Assembly: GCF_022758885.1 (NCBI RefSeq)
Contig: NZ_JALEBH010000001.1
Span: 2,883,501-2,947,500, forward strand
Length of the DNA stretch: 64,000 bases
DNA from: Sphingobium sp. BYY-5
GTDB taxonomy: Bacteria > Pseudomonadota > Alphaproteobacteria > Sphingomonadales > Sphingomonadaceae
Direction: 5' to 3'
Made by a program: the position numbers and the translations under genes. How positions within the stretch are numbered: the stretch's first letter is position 1; the number at the start of each line of letters is the position of its first letter. Positions 37,712 to 46,058 of this stretch are shown here, one piece after another. The notes beneath the pieces are model-generated. The model made no database searches. It saw only the letters and a list, made by a program, of their open reading frames with translations, and was not told where the DNA came from.

Positions 37712-38030
37712 GATCTTGATCCTCATTGGCTTGGGTTGGAGCGCAGCGCTGCGCTGCAACCCTGGCCGTCGCCGAGACCGGGGGGTGCAAGGAGCAAGGG
37801 CGGCCGGGCCGGAGGGGGATCACCCGGCCTGCACGGAACGGAGGAACGACGTGGAGGAAGGCTGGGGATACCGGCCCGGTCGAGCGTCAGCGATCCCTTG
37901 CGCCGCGCCAGGGGGCAGCGCCCCCAAGCCAACCGCCCGTCGTGAGCCTCAGCGGGAGCCGGGCACAAAGCTGGATCAGGATGTGCATGGCCGCTGAGAC
38001 TGAAAGCCGCATATCCTGATTGCCGTATTC
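37712..38030. repeat. Long direct repeat, copy 1: structured leader of the DUF932 gene
   Basis: About 300 bp nearly identical to 42239-42557, both directly upstream of a minus-strand gene. Inside are a perfect stem (GGGTTG...CAACCC around the palindrome AGCGCAGCGCTGCGCT) and a GGGGGC/GCCCCC hairpin. The distal end has an imperfect inverted repeat of ATCAGGAT and ATCCTGAT. The first two thirds differ at only a few bases, and differences cluster at the far end. It is probably a shared promoter or regulatory leader. Confidence 0.85.
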
Positions 38031-38052
38031 CCTTCAGGACGGCGGATAAGCA

Positions 38053-38085
38053 TGACGAAGCCCCGCGCGCGGCGGGGCTTCGTCA
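38053..38085. terminator. Perfect 14-bp stem hairpin after the DUF736 gene
   Basis: TGACGAAGCCCCGC and GCGGGGCTTCGTCA flank a five-base loop, 14 bp past the DUF736 stop on the minus strand. It is a likely terminator, with only a weak U tract. Confidence 0.65.
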
Positions 38086-38098
38086 GCGATGTCCGTTT

Positions 38099-38419
38099 TC
38101 AATCACCGTTGCGGCGGGACCAGATCAGATTGTGGCTTTCGCCGCTCTCGTCCTCGACCAGGCTGGCGTAGATCGGGGCCGGAAAGCTCGGATCGTCCAG
38201 CTTGACCGAGAGATATTCGCGGCCAGTCTCGCGGGCGGTTTTCTTCCAGGCTGCACCGAACTCGACGGATGGGCCGGCGATGATGCGGTAATCGGGGCCG
38301 CGTTCGCTTTCGCCTTCGATGGGGACGAGCTTGGTTTTGACGCTGAGGGTCAGGGTTTTGACCGTGCCGGTGAAGCCCGCGCCATTGTCGTTCTTGGTAA
38401 AGGTGCCGATGGTCGCCAT
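38099..38419 (-). CDS. DUF736 family protein
   Basis: 106 residues: [80 protein letters not shown], the DUF736 pattern and clearly related to the protein at 31932. Function unknown. It is flanked by a terminator hairpin downstream and a 700-bp non-coding stretch upstream. Confidence 0.9.
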   Translation of the reverse strand: MATIGTFTKNDNGAGFTGTVKTLTLSVKTKLVPIEGESERGPDYRIIAGPSVEFGAAWKKTARETGREYLSVKLDDPSFPAPIYASLVEDESGESHNLIWSRRNGD

Positions 38420-39119
38420 TGTCGTTACTCCGTTCCACGGGCCGCGCCTATCGCGACCTCGATGGTGGTCGTGCGACCGGAGACGATCGGCCCGCACCCT
38501 TCAGGGCTGGAACGCAGTGAAAGGCGGCCGGCGACGGACGTTGCGGGAAATCGATCGAGGCGAAGCCGGTCTTCGGTCAGACCCATGCCATTCGAGGGCG
38601 CCGTGGGCGCGGCCCTGCAGAAGGAGACGTGACCTTGGCGATGAGGTCCGTTGTCCGACGCGATACACGCCATGAACCGACAGATCGAGATCCGACGTTC
38701 AGGCGTCGGATGGCCCGGCCACGCTTTGGCGGGAACGTGCAGACTGCCGCGGCATCCTCCGTTCACGCGATACGGTGTGCTGAATGCTCGCCGCCGGGCC
38801 GGCTTTGCAGTTCAGTCGGTCGGGCTGGGCGACCCGAGCGCCCATACTAATTTCAGGGCCGTGATCGGGAGACACGGGAAAGTCTCGCGGCAGGTCGCGC
38901 CGCAACGGTAATTGAAATATCTCCGAAGATGCCACCTCTCGTGCAAGGCTTCGTGTTGTCAGCGCGATTCTCGCGTTAGCGATCGAAGTCGGACGGCGGA
39001 AACGCGCCGGTGGGCGTGGTGCCGGCGCAGCCGAGAGCGCGGCCCGGAGGGCAGCGCTAGGAAGCGGTGGGCGGGCTCATCTCCCAATCCAGCCATATTC
39101 TACGAAAGGATGTTGCTTC
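38420..39119. other. 700-bp stretch without a recognised gene
   Basis: Only short frames with unusual composition occur on either strand. It probably holds the promoters for the DUF736 gene (minus) and the ATPase gene (plus). GC-rich segments near 39010-39070 resemble structured leader DNA but are not a copy of the 300-bp repeat. Confidence 0.4.
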
Positions 39120-39671
39120 TTGAAGAAAGGTCTTGTCGTGATTTCCGGCTGCTCAGGCGGCGGGAAATCGACCCTGCTGACTGAGTTAAAGGGGCGCGGT
39201 CATGCGGTTGTAGAGGAACCTGGCCGCCGCATCATTAGCGAGGAACTGGCCTCTGGCGGAAGCGCGCTGCCGTGGCTCGATCTGGCGGCGTTTCTGCGCC
39301 GCGCCATCGATATGGCGCTGGCTGACTGGGCGGCTGCTGCGGATCGTGACGGATGGGTATTCTTCGATCGCGGTCTCGTTGACGCCGCGTCGGCGCTGGA
39401 GGCGCTGACCGGCGATCCGGTCATGCGCTCCCTTTGCGCCACGCACCGCTACTATCCGCGCATGTTCATGGCTCCGCCTTGGCCGGAGATTTATGCGAGC
39501 GATGCGGAGCGCAAGCATGGCTTCGACGCAGCGGTGACGGAGTATGATCGCCTGATACATGCGTTCCCGGCCTTGGGCTATGAGGTGATCCCGCTGCCGA
39601 AGACGCCGACAATGCAGCGCGCGGATTTCGTGTTGACGTCTCTCGATGGAGCTATCGGGAAGGACCGATAG
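39120..39671 (+). CDS. P-loop ATP-binding protein (AAA_28-like kinase/ATPase)
   Basis: 183 residues: Walker A LVVISGCSGGGKSTLLTEL, EEPGRRIISEELASGGSALP, WVFFDRGLVDAASALEALTG, RYYPRMFMAPPWPEIYASDA, RKHGFDAAVTEYDRL. The arrangement resembles small AAA_28/nucleoside-kinase-like ATPases. It uses TTG at 39120 with AAAGGA ten bases upstream. Substrate unknown. Its 3' end overlaps the convergent membrane-protein gene by 20 bp. It is the only plus-strand gene in this ICE stretch. Confidence 0.75.
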   Translation: MKKGLVVISGCSGGGKSTLLTELKGRGHAVVEEPGRRIISEELASGGSALPWLDLAAFLRRAIDMALADWAAAADRDGWVFFDRGLVDAASALEALTGDPVMRSLCATHRYYPRMFMAPPWPEIYASDAERKHGFDAAVTEYDRLIHAFPALGYEVIPLPKTPTMQRADFVLTSLDGAIGKDR

Positions 39672-40068
39672 ACACAGCCGCAAGCCGCATCACTGCCGAC
39701 AGGCCGGTGGCGCCGCCCCCCATCACGCAGAAGATGACGCGCCAGATTTCGGATGGCACAGCTTCTCGCGTGACGCCATGGACAAGCGCGTAACCTGCGA
39801 TGGCAGCGGGAGCGGCGAAGACGAGCGCTACGATCAGGCGCAGAATCGGCGTACGCACCACCATGAACATGGCGATCAGCAGGCCATAGGCGGCGGCACC
39901 CGCTACCAGCCCGACCACGCCCGCACCGATCAGTCCGGAGCCGGAGGCGTAGGCCCATCGCGCTGCCTCTACGGCGATCATGAATGGCAGCGCATAGACG
40001 GCGAGCGTATAGGCCAGAACGCAAAGACCGGCGACCAGTGCGACGGCCATCAACATGAGCACGAACAT
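39652..40068 (-). CDS. Small integral membrane protein, unknown function
   Basis: 138 residues with about four hydrophobic segments: MLMAVALVAGLCVLAYTLAV, GAGVVGLVAGAAAYGLLIAM, LIVALVFAAPAAIAGYALVH, VIFCVMGGGATGLSAVMRLA. It is not assigned to a family. It is downstream of the ParB-like gene on the same strand, separated by two hairpins, and converges with the ATPase gene. Confidence 0.65.
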   Translation of the reverse strand: MFVLMLMAVALVAGLCVLAYTLAVYALPFMIAVEAARWAYASGSGLIGAGVVGLVAGAAAYGLLIAMFMVVRTPILRLIVALVFAAPAAIAGYALVHGVTREAVPSEIWRVIFCVMGGGATGLSAVMRLAAVSIGPSR

Positions 40069-40110
40069 CGCGAGTTCCTCCTGAACCGATGACGGTCACG
40101 GTCATCGGCG

Positions 40111-40139
40111 GGTCGCGCGGGGGCGATCCCCGCGCGACC
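40111..40139. terminator. Perfect 12-bp stem hairpin
   Basis: GGTCGCGCGGGG and CCCCGCGCGACC flank a five-base loop, between the ParB-like gene and the membrane-protein gene. Confidence 0.55.
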
Positions 40140-40167
40140 GCGATCTTTTCGGGGTGGGAAAGAGGAA

Positions 40168-40195
40168 GGCCGGGACCGCTTGCACGATCCCGGCC
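40168..40195. terminator. Terminator hairpin after the ParB-like gene
   Basis: GGCCGGGA and TCCCGGCC flank a 12-base loop, six bases past the ParB-like stop. On the minus strand it is followed by TTCCTCTTTCCC. Confidence 0.6.
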
Positions 40196-40201
40196 CGGTT
40201 C

Positions 40202-42238
40202 TCACTCAGCGGCTTGGAGGTAGGCGTCCGCGTCCGGCTCGGCGTCGAGCCATGCGGGTCGCGTGGTGCGCAGCACGGTTGGGAGCCAGCCGGTTCCGGC
40301 CAGAAGCTGTTCGGCGGCTTGCGCCATCTCCGTCTTCTTCAAGCCCGCGATCCGTTCGGCGGCTTCATCGCTGACGGCCTCCCGCACGGCGGCGAGAATA
40401 TGCGCCTTGGTCACACGCCCGAGATAGGTCTGCCCGGTCGGGGTCCAGTGCGACGTCATGTCCAGCGTCGTCGCCGTCGCCAGCTTCTCCGCTGTTGCAC
40501 GGGCATTCGGCTTCTGCTCCCACGGCAACCTGACCGCATTGACGGTCATCGCGGCGCAATGAGCGAGCAAGGCCATGAGACTGGCATTGTCCAGACCGGC
40601 GACGAAGGCCCACAGGTCCGCCACGTCGCGGGGCATATCCGACGCCCATCCGGCGTGACGATCCGCCAGCGCCTTCGCGGCGGGCGTGTCCTCGATCCCG
40701 TCCGCGTGGGAGGCGAGATAGGCGCTGGTCAACCGGATTTCGAGGCAGGAAGCTTCCCCGCCACGATAGAAGGTCTGCGCCGCCATGGCGTGAACCACGG
40801 CGATCAACGCAATATCCGGCTGCTCGCCAAGAGCGAGGCGCAGACCAAGGGTGCGGTGGGCCGTCAGGTCGCGAATGAGAAGGTCCGATAGCGGCTTGCC
40901 CGCATCCCCGGCGTCCTCGTCCTCCGTGTGCGGTTCGGCTTCCTCGTCCTCGCCGCTTCCCTCATCCCCGATGATTTCCCCATCCTCGGTGACGGTCACG
41001 CCGTCCACGATGCCGGTTTCTTCCTCTGGTTCAGGGGCCTCGTCCTCGGCGCGAATGAAGCCGCGTTCGATCCGGGCGGTGCCGTCATGATTGAGGATGA
41101 CAAACACGCCGCCCCGCGCGATCTCGTCAGCGTCATAGGCATGACGCTTGGCGTCGATCCGCTCGATCTCCGCTTCCAACTCCCCGAACTGCTGGTCCGC
41201 CTCGTCCGGCAATTCGTCATAGCCGTCATATTCGGCGGTCAGACGGTCGTACGCCTCCTGTGATGCGTCATAGGCGGCGGCATCTTCCTCCGACAGGTCC
41301 ACCGGATGCGGATAGGTGCGGCGCATTCCGTGCGCATGGGGGAAATCGATGTGAACGGCAGTCCACTTCCACCCCTCTGCCGTCTGCACCTCGGCGGCAA
41401 CGCCTTCCAACTTGTCGATGACAAGCCGGTCGAGCAGCGCGGCATCCTCGAAATAGCCGCCCCGATCCTCGGTGAAGAGGTCGCGGATGATGGTGCCGCC
41501 AGCCTCGGCGTAGCTGTCCGCTCCGACGAAGAGGGCGCGCCGGTCGGTCGCCGCGACATTCATCTTGGTTAGATCGCGCCGGATGGTGGACGGCTCACGG
41601 TTCCATGACAGGTTCTCATAAACCTGCTCCTGCCGATCATGGTCCTCGGTGATGGCAAAGGCCATCAACTGGTCCAGCGACAAGCCGCCGTCTCGATAGA
41701 CCTGCATCAGCTTGGGGCTGACGGCGCCAAGGCGAAGCCGCTGCTTCACGACATGGGCCGAAACCCCGAACCGGGCGGCGATTTCCTCCGCGCCCCATCC
41801 CCTGCGCTCGGAAAGCTCCCGGAATCGTTCGAACTGATCGGCGGGCGACATGCTTTCACGGGTAACGTTCTCATCAAGGCTGATTTCCGCCGCGTCATTC
41901 TCGGTATCCAGCACGCAGCGTATGGCTTCCGTCTTCTTGATCTGCTTGCGCTTCACGCGCAGCAACTGCGCCAGCCTCCGGCCTTCGCCGATGGTCACGA
42001 AGTAGCTTCCGGTGGGCTCGCCTTCCGCGTTCGTCTCTGGCTCCACCACCAGATTTTGCAGTATCCCCTTGGCGGCGATGCTGGCCGCCAGCGCCTCGAT
42101 GTGGGCTTCGCTGTGCGGGGTCTTGCGGGCGTTCTTGGGTGACTTCTTCAACTTGTTCAGCGGCACGAACAGCACCGCGCCGTTTTCAATGGCGGTGGCT
42201 TCGGGAACCGTGGTTGTCGTGTCGATGGTGTCAGTCAT
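40202..42238 (-). CDS. ParB/Spo0J-like nuclease-domain protein of the conjugative element
   Basis: 678 residues. The N-terminal ParB domain has LFVPLNKLKKSPKNARKTPH, IEALAASIAAKGILQNLVVE, FVTIGEGRRLAQLLRVKRKQ, and AAEISLDENVTRESMSPADQ. A helix-turn-helix follows (EEIAARFGVSAHVVKQRLRL). The C-terminal half has a very acidic stretch (EEETGIVDGVTVTEDGEIIG, EGSGEDEEAEPHTEDEDAGD in two parts) and a plasmid-specific domain. Such ParB-like proteins accompany DUF932 in plasmid leading regions; the role is uncertain. ATG 42238 directly follows the repeated leader. Confidence 0.88.
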   Translation of the reverse strand: MTDTIDTTTTVPEATAIENGAVLFVPLNKLKKSPKNARKTPHSEAHIEALAASIAAKGILQNLVVEPETNAEGEPTGSYFVTIGEGRRLAQLLRVKRKQIKKTEAIRCVLDTENDAAEISLDENVTRESMSPADQFERFRELSERRGWGAEEIAARFGVSAHVVKQRLRLGAVSPKLMQVYRDGGLSLDQLMAFAITEDHDRQEQVYENLSWNREPSTIRRDLTKMNVAATDRRALFVGADSYAEAGGTIIRDLFTEDRGGYFEDAALLDRLVIDKLEGVAAEVQTAEGWKWTAVHIDFPHAHGMRRTYPHPVDLSEEDAAAYDASQEAYDRLTAEYDGYDELPDEADQQFGELEAEIERIDAKRHAYDADEIARGGVFVILNHDGTARIERGFIRAEDEAPEPEEETGIVDGVTVTEDGEIIGDEGSGEDEEAEPHTEDEDAGDAGKPLSDLLIRDLTAHRTLGLRLALGEQPDIALIAVVHAMAAQTFYRGGEASCLEIRLTSAYLASHADGIEDTPAAKALADRHAGWASDMPRDVADLWAFVAGLDNASLMALLAHCAAMTVNAVRLPWEQKPNARATAEKLATATTLDMTSHWTPTGQTYLGRVTKAHILAAVREAVSDEAAERIAGLKKTEMAQAAEQLLAGTGWLPTVLRTTRPAWLDAEPDADAYLQAAE

Positions 42239-42557
42239 GATCTTGATCCTCATTGGCTTGGGTTGGAGCGCAGCGCTGCGCTGCAACCCTGGCCGTCGCC
42301 GAGACCGGGGGGTGCAAGGTGCAAGGGCGGCCGGGCCGGAGGGGGATCACCCGGCCTGCACGGAACGGCGGAACGACGTGGAGGAAGGCTGGGGATACCG
42401 GCCCGGACGAGCGTCAGCGATCCCTTGCGCCGCGCCAGGGGGCAGCGCCCCCAAGCAACCCGTCCGGCGTGAGCGCCAGCGGGAGCCGAGCAAAAAGCTG
42501 GATCAGGATGTGCAAAGCCGCTGAACCTGAAATGCGTGTATCCTGATCGCCATCTCC
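42239..42557. repeat. Long direct repeat, copy 2: structured leader of the ParB-like gene
   Basis: Second copy of the leader at 37712-38030, in the same orientation relative to its gene. It has the same ribosome-binding context before ATG and the same internal palindromes. The far end keeps GGATCAGGATGTGC and TATCCTGATC. Substitutions in the last 120 bp show the duplication is not recent or is under local divergence. Confidence 0.85.
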
Positions 42558-42625
42558 GGCGCTGACGAGATCACGGCTTGAGAAAGGCTGGGCTCAAAAG
42601 CGTAGTACTCGGGGAGTGCCAACCG

Positions 42626-42859
42626 ATGACGGTTTCGAGTGCGAGTCTCCTCGGCCTCTGCGCCGTGGTGCAAGCCGGGCTGGCGGTGGCGGGCCTCGCC
42701 GCATCGAGTGTGCCGCCCACGCTTAGCGTTGTCGGAACGGCGGAGGGGCTGCCTCCTTTGGAGGCACTCGAGATCAGCATGATCCGTAGCTCTACGTCGG
42801 CCGAAGCAGCGGTTTCTCGGCTGGACGATTTCCTCAGAAGGATTTTGCGTGAGCCATAG
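42626..42859 (+). CDS. Small hypothetical protein, possibly exported
   Basis: 77 residues from ATG 42626 with GGGAG upstream. The start has a hydrophobic stretch (MTVSSASLLGLCAVVQAGLA, VAGLAASSVPP) and the end is charged (RLDDFLRRILREP). Not recognised. It lies between the leader repeat and the Fic promoter. It may be a real small gene or chance. Confidence 0.35.
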   Translation: MTVSSASLLGLCAVVQAGLAVAGLAASSVPPTLSVVGTAEGLPPLEALEISMIRSSTSAEAAVSRLDDFLRRILREP

Positions 42860-42897
42860 GAGCGGTTCGCGCGGTGTACCCGCCCTGGTGTCGCCCG

Positions 42898-42960
42898 TTA
42901 TTTAAGGGGACTTACAGTAGCTCAACCCCTATTTAAGCCAAGAGCCAATTGCTTAAATAA
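42898..42960. promoter_or_regulatory. AT-rich promoter/operator with repeated TATTTAAG half-sites
   Basis: TATTTAAG occurs at 42899 and 42930; the second extends to TATTTAAGC and pairs with GCTTAAATA (42951-42959) across 12 bases. The site lies 24 bp before the Fic start in an otherwise GC-rich region. It is a likely operator for autoregulation of the Fic/SIR2/pAgo cluster. Confidence 0.6.
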
Positions 42961-42983
42961 GACTGCTCGCGCATATTGAGGGC

Positions 42984-44165
42984 ATGTCCGAATCAGCTTC
43001 CAACCTCCGGCTAGGCCGCTTTGTCGAGACCCCTTTAGCGGGTGAGATCGTGCGTGCGTTCGTGCCGCCCCCACTGCCGCCGGAACCGCCGATCGACGTG
43101 TTGGCCCTTCTGGAGCGGCTAAGTCTGGCGGAACGCGCCTTGGGGCGTCTGGACGGCATCACCATGCTGCTCCCGCGCCAGGAGCTATTCCTTTACATGT
43201 ATGTGAGGAAGGAGGCGGTCCTTTCATCCCAGATCGAGGGCACGCAATCGACCCTTTCGGACCTTCTCCGCTTCGAGACCGAAGCGCAAGCCGGGCAGCC
43301 GATCGACGACATCCGCGAAGTCTCGAATTATGTCGAGGCGATGATGTATGGGCTGGAGCGGCTGGAAGACTTGCCGCTGTCGCTGCGTCTGATCCGCGAG
43401 ATGCACCAACGGTTACTACAAAGCGGGCGTGGCGGCACGAAAAATCCCGGCGAGTTTCGGCGGTCTCAAAACTGGATCGGCGGCTCACGTCCAGGTAACG
43501 CGCTGTTCGTGCCGCCGCCGCCGACGGAGATGGATGATTGTCTCGATGCGCTTGAGCGCTTCATGCACGAGGACGGCTCGCGTCTACCCGCCCTCATCAA
43601 GGCCGGACTGCTGCACGTTCAATTTGAGACCATCCACCCGTTCCTTGATGGCAATGGCAGAATCGGTCGCTTGCTGGTGACGTTGTATCTCTGCGTCAAC
43701 GGTGTGCTGCGCAAGCCGTTACTTTATTTGAGCCTTTACCTGAAAACCCATCGGTCCGACTATTATCGTCTGCTTCAAGAGGTGCGCGAACGCGGGGCAT
43801 GGGAAGCCTGGCTCGATTTCTTCCTAACCGGCGTTGCAGATACGGCCAATCAAGCCTTCGAGGCTGCTACCCGGATCGTCGATCTGTTCAAGGAAGACCG
43901 CGACCGGATTACGACAGAGAGCGACCGGGCAGGCTCGGCGCTGCGTATCCACGATCTGTTTCAGCAAAACCCGTTCCTGACCGCCAACCGGCTTGTTCAG
44001 AAAACAGGTCTCTCAGCCCCCACGGTCAATGCTGCGCTCGCCGATCTAGAGCGATTTGGCATCGTCGCGGAAATCACCGGGCGCAAACGGGGGCGCGTGT
44101 TCAGTTACCGGCGATATCTCGCCATCTTGAGCGAGGGAACCGACCCGCTCCCCACGACTGCCTGA
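42984..44165 (+). CDS. Fic family AMPylase with C-terminal winged helix
   Basis: 393 residues. The N-terminal Fic_N region carries an inhibitory-helix motif SSQIEG (81-86). The Fic core motif HPFLDGNGRIGR (218-229) has all catalytic residues (His218, Asp222, Asn224, Arg229), and a flap region FVPPPPTEM precedes it. The C terminus (about 320-393) is a winged-helix domain (LRIHDLFQQNPFLTANRLVQ, KTGLSAPTVNAALADLERFG). Fic enzymes transfer AMP from ATP to protein hydroxyls; an N-terminal inhibitory helix keeps them off until needed. Its stop is 12 bp before the SIR2-APAZ start, so it is likely cotranscribed with the Argonaute system. Confidence 0.9.
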   Translation: MSESASNLRLGRFVETPLAGEIVRAFVPPPLPPEPPIDVLALLERLSLAERALGRLDGITMLLPRQELFLYMYVRKEAVLSSQIEGTQSTLSDLLRFETEAQAGQPIDDIREVSNYVEAMMYGLERLEDLPLSLRLIREMHQRLLQSGRGGTKNPGEFRRSQNWIGGSRPGNALFVPPPPTEMDDCLDALERFMHEDGSRLPALIKAGLLHVQFETIHPFLDGNGRIGRLLVTLYLCVNGVLRKPLLYLSLYLKTHRSDYYRLLQEVRERGAWEAWLDFFLTGVADTANQAFEAATRIVDLFKEDRDRITTESDRAGSALRIHDLFQQNPFLTANRLVQKTGLSAPTVNAALADLERFGIVAEITGRKRGRVFSYRRYLAILSEGTDPLPTTA

Positions 44166-44177
44166 AAGGGGGAGCCT

Positions 44178-46058
44178 GTGCCGATAAAAACTATATCCGC
44201 CGCACAATTCGCGACCGCCTTCGATCTTAGGCCAAATCTTGTGGCGTGGTTCCTTGGCGCAGGCGCATCGGCCGCATCTGGCATCCCAACCGGCTATGCC
44301 ATGATCCGCGATTTCAAGGCGCAAATCTTTTGCCGCGAGACAAACCTGTCAAAGCGAGAGATCGATACGGCTGATCCAGTGTGGATCGACAGGATCGATG
44401 CCTTTTTCCGGCAAAACTCGCTGTTGCCGCCTGACGGTGATCCTACGGAATATGCCAAGGCCTTCGAAGCGGTGTATCCAGAGGCCCGGCATCGCCGACA
44501 ATATATCGACGATGCGATCTCCAAGGGTACTCCCTGCTTTGGACATAAGGTGCTTGGCAGTCTTATGGCCGCTGGCAAGGTCCACAGCGTTTTCACGACG
44601 AATTTCGATCCGCTCATCGAGGAGTCGGCACATTCGGCAAATGCAATCCTGCCGGTAGATGACCAGAACCGCCCAACTGTGGCGGCGATCGATTCCGCCG
44701 ACCGTGCCATGCGGTGCCTCAGTGAATCGGACTGGCCGTTGGTCGCTAAGCTCCATGGCGATTATCAGTCGATCGCGATTAAGAACACGGGATCGGAGTT
44801 GGAGGAACAGGACGTCCGGATGCGGCATGTGCTGGTGGAATCCGGCAAACGTTTCGGAATGATCTTCGTCGGCTATAGCGGACGCGACGCTTCCATTATG
44901 GAGGCGCTGAACACGGTTCTCGATGCGCCGTCGCCATTTCCCAACGGACTGTATTGGCTCACCTCGTCAGCTTCGCGCTTACTGCCCGCAGTAGGCGAAT
45001 TCCTAGGTCGGGCCGAAGCGGCCGGCGTGGACGTGGCCGTCGTCGAGTGCGCGACTTTCGACGAACTGGCTGCCGATGTCATCAAGATAACCGATCTACC
45101 TAAGCCGCTTTTTGATCGGGTAATGGAAGGGCGTCCGACACCACGCCTGGTTCCGGTGCAACTGCCGACGACTGAAGCCCGCAGCTTTCCAGTCCTGCGC
45201 TATTCCTCGTTGCTAATCGAAAGTATGCCGCGCGCCGCCCGGCGCATGAAACTCGCGCAAAATGCGACTTCTCCCATAGTTCGCGAGATGCTGAAGGAGA
45301 AAGGGGTCAGAGCGACAGTCGCTGCGAACGGGCGGGAATTAGCTGTTTTCGGCAGAGATCAAGAGATCCTCAATGCGCTTGCAACACTTGGAGCGACGCT
45401 CGACTGCGAAATCAAACTCGATCCAGCCGCCGACAGTTGGGCCATGGGCCTCATCTATGATGCACTGGTTAGAAGCTTGGCGCGCCGCCTACCGCTTATT
45501 CCGCGCTACAAGCGCAGCGGCCATTCCGTAGTTATAGCCCCACCCCGCGATGGAGAGAATCGTGAACAGGCACGTCGGAACGCGCAGGTGCTGTCGAACC
45601 TTCGTAACGCCTACAAAAGCGATCTGACAGGCACTGTTCCTGGCCTCGGCTTCCCATTTCAGGAGGGATTGTTCCTGAAGTTGGACCTTATCAACGGGCG
45701 CTGGTGGCTCGGCTTTGAGCCCTACACGTTCGTGCACATTCCGCGTGCCGACGCGACCGAGGCTGGGAGTTCGGAGCATACGGAAAACTCCGGCTCCGAC
45801 CCCATGGGCGCGCGACCTGAGCGCGGTGGTGATCCAGCGGGCGATTGGCGCAGGGAACGCTGGGCGCAGCGCTATAACAGAAACTGGGCAAGCATCATCG
45901 CCGCGTGGGCCCAACTTCTCACCGACACTGGCGGCAAGACGAAACGAGCTTTCGGGCTGCAAGACGGGGCGGGAATGGACGCCGTGTTCGAAGTTTCACC
46001 AGTCACGGGCTGGAGCCGCCCAGGTCATCACCACGCTTATTTCGACAGGACCACGTAA
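44178..46058 (+). CDS. SIR2-APAZ effector protein of a short-Argonaute (SPARSA) system
   Basis: 626 residues. The N-terminal SIR2 domain (about 1-290) has LVAWFLGAGASAASGIPTGY (GAGAS 27-31), FTTNFDPLIEES (TTNFD 140-144), LHGDYQ (HGD 193-195) and VGYSGRD (231-237), all expected of an NAD-consuming Sir2. The C-terminal part (about 310-600) fits an APAZ domain, the partner that replaces the N/PAZ part of a long Argonaute. In SPARSA, RNA-guided target DNA binding by the Argonaute activates the SIR2 NADase and kills or halts the infected cell. GTG start at 44178 has AAAGGGGGAG upstream. It overlaps the pAgo ATG by one base (TAATG). APAZ is assigned from gene order and C-terminal pattern. Confidence 0.88.
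   Translation: MPIKTISAAQFATAFDLRPNLVAWFLGAGASAASGIPTGYAMIRDFKAQIFCRETNLSKREIDTADPVWIDRIDAFFRQNSLLPPDGDPTEYAKAFEAVYPEARHRRQYIDDAISKGTPCFGHKVLGSLMAAGKVHSVFTTNFDPLIEESAHSANAILPVDDQNRPTVAAIDSADRAMRCLSESDWPLVAKLHGDYQSIAIKNTGSELEEQDVRMRHVLVESGKRFGMIFVGYSGRDASIMEALNTVLDAPSPFPNGLYWLTSSASRLLPAVGEFLGRAEAAGVDVAVVECATFDELAADVIKITDLPKPLFDRVMEGRPTPRLVPVQLPTTEARSFPVLRYSSLLIESMPRAARRMKLAQNATSPIVREMLKEKGVRATVAANGRELAVFGRDQEILNALATLGATLDCEIKLDPAADSWAMGLIYDALVRSLARRLPLIPRYKRSGHSVVIAPPRDGENREQARRNAQVLSNLRNAYKSDLTGTVPGLGFPFQEGLFLKLDLINGRWWLGFEPYTFVHIPRADATEAGSSEHTENSGSDPMGARPERGGDPAGDWRRERWAQRYNRNWASIIAAWAQLLTDTGGKTKRAFGLQDGAGMDAVFEVSPVTGWSRPGHHHAYFDRTT

Noticed and set aside
38629..38911. Short plus-strand frames in the 700-bp gap
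   Set aside because: Arg/Pro/Ser-rich, mutually overlapping, no ribosome-binding site and no family pattern.
45489..45962. Minus-strand frame opposite the SIR2-APAZ gene
   Set aside because: Antisense to the APAZ region and without domain features.
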